Positions 45,410 to 55,400 of a DNA stretch of 64,000 nt are shown here, in pieces. Location of the stretch: NCBI RefSeq assembly GCF_009469595.2, contig NZ_SSXV01000003.1, positions 186,001 through 250,000 on the forward strand, read 5' to 3'. The stretch comes from Thauera sp. 2A1 (GTDB lineage: Bacteria; Pseudomonadota; Gammaproteobacteria; Burkholderiales; Rhodocyclaceae). How positions within the stretch are numbered: position 1 is the first letter of the stretch; every line of letters starts with the position of its first letter. Both the position numbers and the translations under genes were made by a program. The notes under the pieces are model-generated. The model ran no database searches. It was not told the origin of the DNA and worked only from the letters and a program-made list of their open reading frames with translations.

Positions 45410-46120
45410 TCAGCGCGGACTCACGGCCGGCGAATACCCCTGCGCCTTGAGCCTTGCTGCCGCTTTCTCGGCCGCTTCACGGCCATCCAGCGCGCCGACA
45501 CGCACACGCGTCACACTGCCGGCCTTTTCAGTGTAGGCCGCGAATCCCTGCTTCTTGAGTTCGGCGGCGATGCGGGCTGCCTTCTCGGCGTCGCCGAAGG
45601 CGCCGACCTGGACGACGTAGGCCTCGCGGCGTGGAGAGGGCTCGTCACCACCGAGGGCAGCGCGCGCACGTGCCGCCTCTGCAGCAGCCGTATCGGAAGG
45701 AGCAGCCTTCGATGGTTTGGACTCGGCTTTCGGCTCCGGCTTGGGATCGCTCTTCGCCTCCGCCTTGGGCTCGGTTTTCGCGTCCGGTCGCACCGCCTGC
45801 CGCTGCGGCTCGGCACTCTTGGCGGTCGGCGGCACCTTTGCCGCAGGCTCTTCGGCTGCCGCGCCAGCGGCCGGCGTTTCCTCGGGCGAGAAGACGGCGG
45901 CAGCGTCGGCTGCCGCCTGGTCGGCATTTGCGATCGGGCGCGACAGCGCGCTGTCGGCCTCGCGGTCCGGAATGGAAACCTGGATGTCCTGGCTCACCGG
46001 GCGCGGTTCCTGGTCCATCATCATCGGCAGCACGACGGCAGCCAGCAGCGCAAGCGCTGCCGCACCGACAAGGCGCCTGCGCGCGCGCTTCTTGATCTCT
46101 AGATTGTCTGCGTCGCTCAC
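45410..46120 (-). CDS. dedD: DedD-like SPOR domain cell-division protein
   Basis: 236 residues from a GTG at 46120. Short basic cytoplasmic start, one membrane helix (about 16-33, LVGAAALALLAAVVLPMM), a Lys/Pro/Ala-rich linker with repeated EPKAEAK-like units, and a C-terminal SPOR domain (about 163-233, EAYVVQVGAFGDAEKAARIA) that binds denuded septal glycan. Order folC-dedD-cvpA-purF is conserved with E. coli. Confidence 0.92.
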   Translation of the reverse strand: MSDADNLEIKKRARRRLVGAAALALLAAVVLPMMMDQEPRPVSQDIQVSIPDREADSALSRPIANADQAAADAAAVFSPEETPAAGAAAEEPAAKVPPTAKSAEPQRQAVRPDAKTEPKAEAKSDPKPEPKAESKPSKAAPSDTAAAEAARARAALGGDEPSPRREAYVVQVGAFGDAEKAARIAAELKKQGFAAYTEKAGSVTRVRVGALDGREAAEKAAARLKAQGYSPAVSPR

Positions 46121-46132
46121 CGGAAAGCTCTG

Positions 46133-47440
46133 TCAGTGACGTTCGGCCCGGATCGCCGCGAGCACGTCCGCGACAGTCAGGAAAGAGCCGAAAACGACGA
46201 TTCTATCACCCTCGGCAGCACTCTTTTGCGCTGCGGCATAAGCTTCGTCAGGCGAGGCGAAGCAGCGAATGTCCGCGTCGATGCCAACCGTACGCATATG
46301 CAGTGCCAGTTCCTCTGCCTTGAGCCCGCGCGGCCCGGGCAGATCGGTGAGCAACCAGTGGTCAACCCGTCCGCGCATCAGCGCGATCACGCCATCGACG
46401 TCCTTGTCGCGCAGCATCCCGAAGACGGCGTGCGTCTCCGCGTAGAAGCCCATGCTGCCGAGGTTCTCGGCCAGCACACCCGCCGCCTGCGGGTTGTGCG
46501 CGACGTCGAGTACCACGGCAGGACGGCCGGGCAGGACCTGGAAGCGGCCGGGAACTTCGACCAGCATCAGGCCCTCGCGAATCGCCTGCATGGAGACCGG
46601 CACGCGGTCACGCAGCGCGTCGAGGGCGGTGATCACTGCCGCCGCGTTGAGCAACTGGTTGGCGCCGCGCAAGGACGGATAAGCCAGGCCTGCACGCTTC
46701 GCGAGCGCGCCTTGGGCGATCGGCGCACCGTAGCGCCAGTAACCCCATTGCTGCCGGTCGCCGCCGAAACCGAAGTCCCGACCACTGACCCACAGTCGCG
46801 CCCCGATCGCCTCGGCATGCTCCAGCAAGGAGGCGGGCGGCTGCGGATCGCCGCATACGGCCGGGCGGCCGGCGCGGAAGATACCGGCCTTCTCGTAGCC
46901 GATCGCCTCGCGCGTGTCGCCGAGATAATCCATGTGGTCCATCGCCACGCTGGTGACGATGGCGCAGTCGGCGTCGAACACATTGACGGCGTCGAGCCGC
47001 CCGCCCAAGCCGACCTCGAGGATGATCACGTCCGGCGCGGCCTGCTGGAAGACCGACCACGCCGCCAGCGTGCCGTGCTCGAAATAGGTCAGCGGCGTGT
47101 CACCGCGCACCGCCTCTACGCGCGAGAAGGCCTCGACGAGTTGTTCGTCGCTAACCTCCTTGCCATCGATGCGGACCCGCTCGTTGTAGCGCAGCAGATG
47201 CGGCGAGGTATAGCAGCCCACGCGGTAGCCCTCGGCGAGCAGGATCGACTCGAGCATCGCACAGGTCGAGCCCTTGCCATTGGTGCCACCGACGGTGATG
47301 ATCGCCGACTCCGGGTCGGCACCGAGCGCCGCCCTGACTGCCCGGACGCGCTCCAGCCCGAGCTTGATCGTTTGTACATGCCGCCCTTCGAGAAGGGCGA
47401 GCCATTGGTCCAGCGTTTGCGGCAACGACATCTGCGGCAT
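46133..47440 (-). CDS. folC: bifunctional folylpolyglutamate / dihydrofolate synthase
   Basis: 435 residues, Mur-ligase-like. P-loop ITVGGTNGKGSTCAMLESIL, YTSPHLLRYNERVRIDG, LEVGLGGRLDAVN, and VLDVAHNPQAAGVLAENL in the C-terminal domain. The ATG at 47440 has GAGG just upstream. It lies 10 bases after accD, as in many proteobacteria. Confidence 0.97.
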   Translation of the reverse strand: MPQMSLPQTLDQWLALLEGRHVQTIKLGLERVRAVRAALGADPESAIITVGGTNGKGSTCAMLESILLAEGYRVGCYTSPHLLRYNERVRIDGKEVSDEQLVEAFSRVEAVRGDTPLTYFEHGTLAAWSVFQQAAPDVIILEVGLGGRLDAVNVFDADCAIVTSVAMDHMDYLGDTREAIGYEKAGIFRAGRPAVCGDPQPPASLLEHAEAIGARLWVSGRDFGFGGDRQQWGYWRYGAPIAQGALAKRAGLAYPSLRGANQLLNAAAVITALDALRDRVPVSMQAIREGLMLVEVPGRFQVLPGRPAVVLDVAHNPQAAGVLAENLGSMGFYAETHAVFGMLRDKDVDGVIALMRGRVDHWLLTDLPGPRGLKAEELALHMRTVGIDADIRCFASPDEAYAAAQKSAAEGDRIVVFGSFLTVADVLAAIRAERH

Positions 47441-47450
47441 CGCCCTCGCG

Positions 47451-48323
47451 TCAGGAGCCGACCGGCGCCTGCCGCAAGAGCAGGGCCAGCAGCTTGGCCA
47501 GTTGGTCGCGCATCTGGCGGCGGTCGACGATCATGTCGATCGCGCCCTTTTCGAGCAGGAACTCGGAGCGCTGAAAGCCTTCCGGCAGTTTCTCGCGCAC
47601 GGTCTGCTCGATCACACGCGGGCCAGCGAAGCCGATCAGCGCGCCCGGCTCGGCAATGACCACGTCGCCCATGAAGGCGAAGCTCGCCGATACGCCACCC
47701 ATCGTCGGATCGGTCAGCACGCTCACGAAGGGCAGCTTGCGCTCTGCGAGCTGGGTGATCGCGGCCGTGGTCTTGGCCATCTGCATCAGCGAGAAAAGAC
47801 CTTCCTGCATGCGCGCGCCGCCCGAGGCGGTGACGCAAATGAAGGGCACGCGCTGCTCGAGGGCAGCTCGAACACCGCGCACGAATCGCTCGCCGACGAC
47901 CGATCCCATTGATCCGCCAAGGAATTCGAACTCGAAGCAGGCAACGACCACCGGCACCGTCAGGATCGCGCCTTGCATGACGACCATCGCATCCGCTTCC
48001 CCGGTGTCCGACACCGCAGCCGACAGGCGCTCGGGGTATTTCCGCGAATCCTTGAACTTCAGCGGATCGACAGGAATGACCTCGGCACCGATCTCGAAGC
48101 GCCCCTCGGCATCGAGCAGCAGATCCAGCCGCTGGCGCGCCCGCAGCCTTTGGTGATGGCCGCATTTCGGGCAGACATTGAGGTTGCTCTCGAGATCGGA
48201 GCGGTACAGCACCGCCTCGCAGGCGGTGCACTTGCTCCACAGGCCTTCCGGAATGGACTTGTTGCGGTTCGCGGATTCGCTGCGCTTGATCTTGGGCGGC
48301 AGCAGCTTTTGCAGCCAGCTCAT
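47451..48323 (-). CDS. accD: acetyl-CoA carboxylase carboxyltransferase subunit beta
   Basis: 290 residues. N-terminal four-cysteine zinc ribbon ([16 protein letters not shown]), then the crotonase-like carboxyltransferase domain with [20 protein letters not shown] and [12 protein letters not shown]. It starts fatty-acid synthesis together with AccA, which is not in the window. Its ATG overlaps the trpA stop (ATGA). Confidence 0.98.
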   Translation of the reverse strand: MSWLQKLLPPKIKRSESANRNKSIPEGLWSKCTACEAVLYRSDLESNLNVCPKCGHHQRLRARQRLDLLLDAEGRFEIGAEVIPVDPLKFKDSRKYPERLSAAVSDTGEADAMVVMQGAILTVPVVVACFEFEFLGGSMGSVVGERFVRGVRAALEQRVPFICVTASGGARMQEGLFSLMQMAKTTAAITQLAERKLPFVSVLTDPTMGGVSASFAFMGDVVIAEPGALIGFAGPRVIEQTVREKLPEGFQRSEFLLEKGAIDMIVDRRQMRDQLAKLLALLLRQAPVGS

Positions 48324-49144
48324 GACTTCACTCCCACCCCAGGAGCGAGGCTGTCGAGCGCCTCGCGGATGCCGCGCATGAACGCAGTGACATTGGCAAC
48401 CACCGCATCGCGCGGGCTCTGTTCAATTTCCTCGATGATGCGGCTGCCGATCACCACCGCATCGGCCACCGCACCGATGCTCCTCGCGCTCGCCGCATCG
48501 CGGATGCCGAAGCCGACACCCACCGGCATGCCGACGGCCGCGCGGATTGCCGGGATACGCCGTGCAACCTCGTCGAGGTCGAGCTTGCCGCTGCCGGTCA
48601 CGCCCTTCAACGACACATAGTAGATGTAACCGCTACCGGCGCGTGCCACATCGGCGAATCGTTGCTCGGTGGACGTGGGCGCCAGCAGGAAGATCGGATC
48701 GAGCCCGGCAGCCCTGGCCGAGGCGGCAAACTCGACGCATTCCTCAGGAGGATAGTCGACCACCAGCACGCCATCGACGCCCGCGGCCTTTGCATCGGTA
48801 ACGAAGCGACCGACACCCATCGCCTCGATCGGGTTCGCATAGCCCATCAGCACGACCGGCGTATCGGCATCCTCGGTGCGGAACGTGCGCACGATGTCGA
48901 ACACCTTGCGCAGGCTCATGCCCTGCGCAAGCGCGCGCTCGGATGCGCGCTGTATGGTCGGACCGTCAGCCATCGGGTCGGAAAACGGCACACCAAGCTC
49001 GATGATGTCCGCGCCGCCCGCCACCAGTGCGTGCATCAGCGGCACGGTGAGCGAGGCATCGGGATCGCCCGCGGTAATGAAGGGAATCAGGGCCTTGCGG
49101 CCCGCGCCCTGCAGTTGCTGGAAGGTGGATTGGATTTTGGACAT
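48320..49144 (-). CDS. trpA: tryptophan synthase alpha chain
   Basis: 274 residues, TIM barrel releasing indole from indole-glycerol phosphate. Catalytic Glu in [17 protein letters not shown], Asp in [10 protein letters not shown], and the phosphate loop GVGFGIRDA. The ATG at 49144 has no Shine-Dalgarno sequence and lies just after an 8-bp hairpin. The stop overlaps accD. Confidence 0.97.
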   Translation of the reverse strand: MSKIQSTFQQLQGAGRKALIPFITAGDPDASLTVPLMHALVAGGADIIELGVPFSDPMADGPTIQRASERALAQGMSLRKVFDIVRTFRTEDADTPVVLMGYANPIEAMGVGRFVTDAKAAGVDGVLVVDYPPEECVEFAASARAAGLDPIFLLAPTSTEQRFADVARAGSGYIYYVSLKGVTGSGKLDLDEVARRIPAIRAAVGMPVGVGFGIRDAASARSIGAVADAVVIGSRIIEEIEQSPRDAVVANVTAFMRGIREALDSLAPGVGVKS

Positions 49145-49157
49145 GGGGGAGTCAGAA

Positions 49158-49176
49158 CGGGCCGCTTGGCGGCCCG
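49158..49176 (-). promoter_or_regulatory. hairpin between trpB and trpA
   Basis: Perfect 8-bp stem CGGGCCGC/GCGGCCCG with a 3-base loop, 13 bases before the trpA ATG and without a T run. It may affect translation of trpA or mRNA stability. Confidence 0.5.
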
Positions 49177-49185
49177 GGTGAATGA

Positions 49186-50400
49186 TCAGAACTGGATGCC
49201 GGAACGCTCGGCGACCGTGTGCATGTCCTTGTCGCCACGACCGGACAGATTCACCAGCAGGACACGGTCCCGCGGCAACGTCGGCGCGAGCTTGGCCGCG
49301 TACGCGAGGGCATGCGAGGACTCCAGCGCCGGGATGATGCCCTCGAGCCGGCACAGGTCGTGAAACGCCTGCAGCGCCTCCGAATCTGTCACTGCGGCGT
49401 ATTCGGCCCGGTGCGAATCCTTCAGCCACGCATGCTCCGGGCCGACGCCGGGGTAGTCGAGGCCCGCCGAAATCGAGTGCGTCTCGATGATCTGGCCGTC
49501 CTCGTTCTGCATCAGGTAGGTACGGTTGCCGTGCAGCACGCCGGCCTTGGCGTTGGCAGTGAGCGGCGCCGCATGGCGGCCGGTGGCAATGCCCTCGCCT
49601 GCCGCTTCGACACCGATGAGCTTGACGCCCGGCACGTCCAGATAAGGATGAAAGATGCCGATGGCGTTGGAGCCGCCGCCCACGCAGGCGAGCACGTAAT
49701 CGGGCTGACGCCCGATCAGTTCGGGCATCTGCACCAGGCATTCCTTGCCGATCACCGTCTGGAAGTCGCGCACCATCATGGGGTAAGGATGCGGGCCGGC
49801 GACGGTGCCGATGATGTAGAAGGTGTCGGCGATGTTGGTGACCCAGTCACGCATCGCCTCGTTCAGCGCATCCTTGAGCGTCTTCGACCCGGACTCGACC
49901 GGCACCACGGTGGCACCCAGCAACTTCATCCGGTAGACGTTTGCCGCCTGGCGCTTGATGTCTTCGGAGCCCATGTAGACCACGCACTCCATGCCATAGC
50001 GCGCGGCGACCGTCGCCGTCGCCACCCCGTGCTGTCCCGCGCCGGTCTCTGCGATCACCCGCGGCTTACCCATCCGGCGCGCGACCAGCGCCTGGCCGAT
50101 GCAGTTGTTCACCTTGTGCGCGCCGGTGTGATTCAGGTCTTCGCGTTTGAGGTAGATCTGCGCGCCGCCAAGTTTTTCCGACAGGCGTCGGGCGTGGTAG
50201 ATGGGGCTGGGGCGGCCGACGAAATGCTTCAACTCATATTCGAACTCGGCGATGAAGGCCGGATCGTTCTGGCAGGCCTCGTAGGCCTGGCGCAGTTCGA
50301 CCAGCGCCGGGATCAGGGTTTCGGCAACGAAGATACCGCCAAAAGGCCCAAAGTGGCCGCTGGCGTCAGGAAACTGGTAAGGCGTGTCAGCCATCTGCAT
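49186..50400 (-). CDS. trpB: tryptophan synthase beta chain
   Basis: 404 residues. PLP lysine in [16 protein letters not shown], the catalytic region [17 protein letters not shown], and the phosphate site [10 protein letters not shown]. The start at 50400 has GGAG 6 bases upstream and overlaps trpF by 14 bases; the frame is open further upstream. Makes tryptophan from indole and serine in complex with TrpA. Confidence 0.98.
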   Translation of the reverse strand: MQMADTPYQFPDASGHFGPFGGIFVAETLIPALVELRQAYEACQNDPAFIAEFEYELKHFVGRPSPIYHARRLSEKLGGAQIYLKREDLNHTGAHKVNNCIGQALVARRMGKPRVIAETGAGQHGVATATVAARYGMECVVYMGSEDIKRQAANVYRMKLLGATVVPVESGSKTLKDALNEAMRDWVTNIADTFYIIGTVAGPHPYPMMVRDFQTVIGKECLVQMPELIGRQPDYVLACVGGGSNAIGIFHPYLDVPGVKLIGVEAAGEGIATGRHAAPLTANAKAGVLHGNRTYLMQNEDGQIIETHSISAGLDYPGVGPEHAWLKDSHRAEYAAVTDSEALQAFHDLCRLEGIIPALESSHALAYAAKLAPTLPRDRVLLVNLSGRGDKDMHTVAERSGIQF

Positions 50401-51010
50401 GTCGAACTCCGGCGATGAATGCGGCGATCTTCGCCGCATCCTTGATTCCCTTTGCACTCTCCACTCCGCTGGACACATCGACTGCCCACGGCCGCACGCG
50501 CCGCACCGCCTCGCCGACGTTGTCGGCGTCGAGGCCGCCGGACAGGATCAGCGGGCGCCCGAAGCCCGCGGGTATCAGCGACCAGTCGAACGTCTTGCCG
50601 CCGCCGCCATAGCCGTCGACGAAAGCGTCCAGGAGAATGCCCCGCGCACCGGGATGTAAAGTCACGAATTCTAGCAGATCGACCCCCGGGCGCATCCGTG
50701 CCGCCTTGATCCAGGGTCGTCCGTAGCGCGCACAATCGGCGTCGGACTCATCCCCGTGGAACTGCAACAATTGCAGCGGCAAACGTGACAAGGCTTCCGA
50801 CACGAAAGCGGCTTCGGGGTTCACAAAAAGGCCGACTGACGTCACGAACGGAGGCAGCAGCGCGACCAGTTCGGCCGCGCGATCGAAGCTGATCGCGCGC
50901 GGACTGGGCGGATAGAACACGAAGCCGATCGCGTCGGCGCCGTGTTCGACGGCCGCGCACACGTCCTCGGCCCGCGTGAGGCCGCAAATCTTGATTCGGG
51001 TTCGGGACAT
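50387..51010 (-). CDS. trpF: phosphoribosylanthranilate isomerase
   Basis: 207 residues, stand-alone TIM barrel. [13 protein letters not shown] (catalytic Cys), [29 protein letters not shown] (catalytic Asp), [10 protein letters not shown] and [15 protein letters not shown]. Its ATG directly follows the truA stop (TGAATG). Confidence 0.98.
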   Translation of the reverse strand: MSRTRIKICGLTRAEDVCAAVEHGADAIGFVFYPPSPRAISFDRAAELVALLPPFVTSVGLFVNPEAAFVSEALSRLPLQLLQFHGDESDADCARYGRPWIKAARMRPGVDLLEFVTLHPGARGILLDAFVDGYGGGGKTFDWSLIPAGFGRPLILSGGLDADNVGEAVRRVRPWAVDVSSGVESAKGIKDAAKIAAFIAGVRHADG

Positions 51011-51808
51011 TCAGATCAGGGGAAGCTGGGGCAGCGCGATGATACGCCCATCGCCGGGCAGCGACCATCGCGCGGGATAGCTCACACCGCACAGGTACAG
51101 GCCGTCGGGCGCAAAGGTCGGCGCTGCCAGGCTGCGATCACGCGCTGCCAGCACTTGGGCCATCCACTCCGGGGCGTACCGGCCCTTGCCCACATAAACC
51201 AGCGCGCCGACGAGGTTGCGGATCATGTGATGCAGGAAGCCATCGGCGCGGAAGTCGAACACGAGGAACTGTCCCTCGCGGCGCACGCCTGCCTCGTGCA
51301 TCAGGCGCACGGGGCTGCGCGCCTGGCAACCGGCTGCACGAAAGGTCGTGAAATCGTGCGCCCCCACCAGATGGCGAACTGCCGCCGCCATGGCGGATTC
51401 GTCGAGCGGCAGGTGGAACCACCCCACCCGACCGGCCAGCAGAGCCGGCCGCGTTGGCGCGTTGAACAGCACATAGCGGTAGCGGCGCTCGTAGGCAAGA
51501 AAGCGGGCATGAAAATCCGCATCCACCCCGACTGCCCAACGCACCACGACCGCTGGCGGCAAGTTCGCGTTGACGCCGCGCACCCAGGCCGAGGCAGGGC
51601 GGATCGCGCCGGTGTCGAAGTGCGCAACCTGGGCGGTGGCGTGCACGCCCGTGTCGGTGCGACCGGCACAGTGCAGGCGCACCGGCTCGCCGGCGATCTT
51701 CGCCAGGGCCGCTTCCAGGACGTCCTGGACCGTACGTCCGTGCGCCTGGCTCTGCCAGCCTTCGAAGGCGTCTCCAGCATATTCGACGCCAAGAGCGATA
51801 CGCGTCAT
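51011..51808 (-). CDS. truA: tRNA pseudouridine(38-40) synthase
   Basis: 265 residues. Catalytic Asp in LHCAGRTDTGVHATAQVAHF, plus RRYRYVLFN and FLHHMIRNLVGALVYVGKG. The ATG at 51808 overlaps the stop of the upstream membrane-protein gene (ATGA); a GTG 8 codons earlier is less likely. fimV-truA-trpF order is common in betaproteobacteria and pseudomonads. Confidence 0.97.
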   Translation of the reverse strand: MTRIALGVEYAGDAFEGWQSQAHGRTVQDVLEAALAKIAGEPVRLHCAGRTDTGVHATAQVAHFDTGAIRPASAWVRGVNANLPPAVVVRWAVGVDADFHARFLAYERRYRYVLFNAPTRPALLAGRVGWFHLPLDESAMAAAVRHLVGAHDFTTFRAAGCQARSPVRLMHEAGVRREGQFLVFDFRADGFLHHMIRNLVGALVYVGKGRYAPEWMAQVLAARDRSLAAPTFAPDGLYLCGVSYPARWSLPGDGRIIALPQLPLI

Positions 51809-52413
51809 GCGAGCGTCCACCACAGGAGACACCCCCCCAGCACGAATGCGCCGAACACCACCTCGCGCAGGCCGAATTGCTCCACCGCCAGATGCAGCCG
51901 TTCCGGGGCCGCGACCGGGCCTTCGCCGAGGAGCCAGACATGCCAGTCGACAAGACCATCCTCGCTGGAGAATTCGACGTAGCGCAGCACGAGCAGCAGG
52001 CGCACCGCCACCCGATCAGCAGGCAGGCCGACCCAGCCCAAGGGGCGACACAGGGCGCGCAAGCCGCCTACCAGGCGCTCGGGGGCAAGCTGGTCGAGGA
52101 GCACGGCGACGCTGCTCACGACCGTAAAAAGGCGCGCGAGATGCTCTGCAGCCAGGCGCAGGCCCTCATGCGTGGGGCTGACGTGCGGCCACGCGACGAG
52201 GACCGCCTCGCCCGGTGTGAACCACGCGAAAAGGACGAAGATCGCCAGCAGCAGGAAGCGCGTTCGACGCAGCAGCCGCGACACGCGCGAACCAGCGAGC
52301 AAATAGGCGAGCAGACCACAGCCGAGTGCAACGCCGGCCAGCGCACTGCCCGGCAAGAACTGCACCAGCGCCACGCCAAGCAGCCAAAGCAGGAGAAGGA
52401 AGCCCGAATGCAT
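51805..52413 (-). CDS. membrane protein resembling CbiQ/EcfT transporter T components
   Basis: 202 residues from the ATG at 52413 (an in-frame TTG at 52449 is possible). Four to five hydrophobic helices: LLLLWLLGVALVQFLPGSAL, ALGCGLLAYLLAG, RTRFLLLAIFVLFAWFTPGE, and one near the C-terminus (VVFGAFVLGGCLLWWTLA). The short basic loop SRLLRRTRF followed by a Pro/Gly turn, and the Arg-rich segment RVAVRLLLVLRYVEF, recall CbiQ/EcfT proteins, but no ECF ATPase or S component is nearby. Family assignment is tentative. It is coupled to truA by a 4-base overlap. Confidence 0.6.
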   Translation of the reverse strand: MHSGFLLLLWLLGVALVQFLPGSALAGVALGCGLLAYLLAGSRVSRLLRRTRFLLLAIFVLFAWFTPGEAVLVAWPHVSPTHEGLRLAAEHLARLFTVVSSVAVLLDQLAPERLVGGLRALCRPLGWVGLPADRVAVRLLLVLRYVEFSSEDGLVDWHVWLLGEGPVAAPERLHLAVEQFGLREVVFGAFVLGGCLLWWTLA

Positions 52414-52472
52414 CGTTCCGGAGCGACCGGCGGCGTGCGCCAGGATCAAGCGTCACGCCTGCACGGCAAGGC

Positions 52473-55400
52473 TCAGCCCAGCCGCGCAATCATGTCGCGC
52501 GCTACGGACTGCTGTTGTGCGCCCCCCTCGCGCAACACCTCGTCGAGGAGTTCCAGTGCGCCCTCCTTGTCGCCCATCTCTTCATAGGCGCGCGCCAGCT
52601 CGAGCTTGGTTTCGATTTCCTCGAAATTCTCGGACCGTTCCTCGCTCGTCGCCGGTGCCATCTGAGCGGCATCGCGCACCGCATCGACCGGCGCCGTCTC
52701 GGCCGAATCGAGCAGGTTGAGATCGAGGTCGAGCGAGGTCAGGTCGAGGCTGGGCGCAACCGCGGCCGACGCCGCTGCGGATGCGGGCTCGATGTCGAAA
52801 TCGAAGTCCAACAGGCCAGGATCGAAGCTCGATTTCTCCAGATCCATCTCTGGTTGCGTTGCGGCCTCCGCCCCCGGGGGGGGCGCAACCGGCCGCTCCC
52901 GGGGTGGCTCGGCGATGATGCCGCCGGCCAGGTCAGGGAAATCGAAATCGAGGTCAAGCGCGGTGGCGTCGGGATCGAAGGACGGGGCATCAGGCGCGAC
53001 GAAGGTCGCCTTCAGGTCAGATGCCGCGTTCCCGGTCAGATCCGGCGCCTCGGCAGCAGATTCGAAATCCATTCCGAGCGCGGTGGTCTCGGGCTCGAAC
53101 CGCAGCGGCGCCGCGTCGACCATCGTGGCGTCCAGATCCGGAGTCGACGCTTCCGAAGGCTCGAGATCGAGATCAGGAAGCTCGAAATCGAAGGCGCTCG
53201 CCACCTCCTCGAAGCCCTCCTCCGCCGCCGTCGCTGCAGCAGGAATCTCCCGCGCCTGCAGAACCGGTGCCGCCGAGAGTTCCGGCTCGCCGATGTCGAG
53301 ATCGAAAGTCAGGCCCTGGTCCTCCGGTTCGCCCACCTGCGCAGCGTCTTGGGCGCTGTCGAGCGTTGCCACAGGAGCCGGCTCCGGTTCGTCAAGGCCG
53401 AGGTCGAAATCGATCACAGCGCCGTCTGACGGCAGTTGCCCGGCGGCGCTGCCGCGCGAGCCATCCTCGGCCGCGGACGCGCCGCCCGCATCGGGCTCGC
53501 CCTCGCCGGAAAACTGGCCGAGTGCTCCAGGACGCGTCCAGGTATCCTTGAACTGCGACTGGGCCGGCTCGACCGGCAGCGAGGCGGTGAAGTCCAGCGC
53601 GGACAGCTCTTCAACGCCCCCCCCGATCTCAGGCTCGGCAGGCTCCTGTTGCGGGACCGTGGCGGTGAAATCCTCGGCTTCCGCCGGCTTCGATGCCATC
53701 GCGGCTGCCATCGCAACACCCGCCAACCCGGCCGCAGTCGCCGCCGGGACCGCCGCGCGCGCGACTGCGCCGGCGCCAGCCAGGCCTTCGGTGCGCGCTG
53801 CGACCTGGTCTCCATACAGGGGATTGTCCGGATCCAGCTTGCGCCCCATCAACGCGGCACGCTCCCAATCCGCGCCACGCCCACCAGTACGCGCGTAAAG
53901 CTCGGCAGCCACCATCTCGAACTGCTTCAGGCTCTTGCGCTGGGCGTAGATCTCGAGCAGCTTGAGATGGATCGCGGCACGGTCGGGATCGGCCTTCATC
54001 GCATCCTGCAGGATCTCTTCCGCCTGCGCGTCCCGTCCATAGGCCATATATACGTCGGCCTCTGCCACGGGATCGACCCCTTCGTCAGTGTCGATCGCAG
54101 AGAGCCCGGTCTGGCTGAAATCGGTCATCAGCATGCTGTTGCCGGTGTCGACACTCTGCCCGCCCGTCTCGCCGAAGACAGTGCCCGGCTCGGCCGGCTG
54201 TGTCGCGCCCGCATGACCGCTCTCGTCAGCCCCCACTGCCTCTTTACTGCGGCGCTGCCGCAGTTTCAGCGCCACCAGGGCAAGCAGCAGGGCAGCCACG
54301 CCGCCTCCAGCCGCCAGCGTGGAGGGATCGGCGAGCAGCGAGTCGACGACGCCAGGCTCCTCGGGTGGCTGCGGCGGGGGCGCAGCACGGGTCTGCTTCG
54401 GCTCCGGCCTGGGCTCTGCTGCCGGCGCAGGCACCGGGGCAGGCACGGGCTCAGCGGGCTTGGCCGCCGGCGCACTCTCCGCGGCCGGGCTCTTGGCGGC
54501 AACATCGGCTGGCGTCGGTTGTGCGACTGGCGGCTCTGCGGGAGCCGCCGCAGGCGCCACGGCGGCGGGCGCCGCCGGCGCCGCGGGCGAGCCTGCCTCC
54601 GAACGCGGCGTGCCGCCCGCCTGCTGCTGCGCCTGCGCCAGCGCGCCGCTGCGAACTTCCAGCAGCTTCTGCATGTCGCGAATACTTTGCTCGAGTTGGG
54701 CGAGCCGCGCATTTGCGTCCTGCAGCGCCTTTTCGCGGGAGGCAAGCTCCTCCTCGAGTGCTTGCAGGCGCGTGGTGGTGTCACCCTCGCCCAGCTTTTC
54801 TGAGCGGGAGACGCGCACCTTGTCCTTCGACTCGGCGGCCGGCCGGGCTTCTTCCACCTTCGGCACGATGCGACCGCCGCTTGCCTGCTCGGCAGCAACC
54901 TCGGCGGGCTCCGCGCGCTCAGCCACTGCGCCCGCGAGACGCCGGCGGTAGGCATCGAAATCGGCCGCCTGGGCAAGGATTTCCCGCCTCGCCTCGACCG
55001 GGGTCACGGACTGTACCCGGTCTGCCGAGGGGATGGAAAGGACCGCGCCAGCCTTGAGCCGATTGATGTTGCCACCTTCGAACGCTGTCGGATTGGCACG
55101 GAAGAGCGCGATCAATGTCTGGTCGAGGTTGGCTCCCGCTGGCGCAATGTTGCCGGCAATGCTGCGCAGCGTGTCTCCACGCTTGACGGTATAGCGATCC
55201 GGAGCTGCCACGCTGGCGGGAGCCCGTTCGCGTTCGGTCTCGCGCTCGGTCTCGCGCACGGCCGGAGCCGGCGCCGGCATTCTTGGCGCGGGAGCTACGG
55301 CAGCAGGTTCGATGCGCGCGGCCACCGGCTTGGGCGTCGACAGGTCGACCGGATCGAGCAGGAAGGTGTAGTCGCGCGCCAACTGACCCGAGGCCCAGTT

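Noticed and set aside
52700..53420. CRISPR-like or tandem DNA repeat inside fimV
   Set aside because: Repeats are irregular, coding and of variable spacing; they are the protein's acidic motifs.
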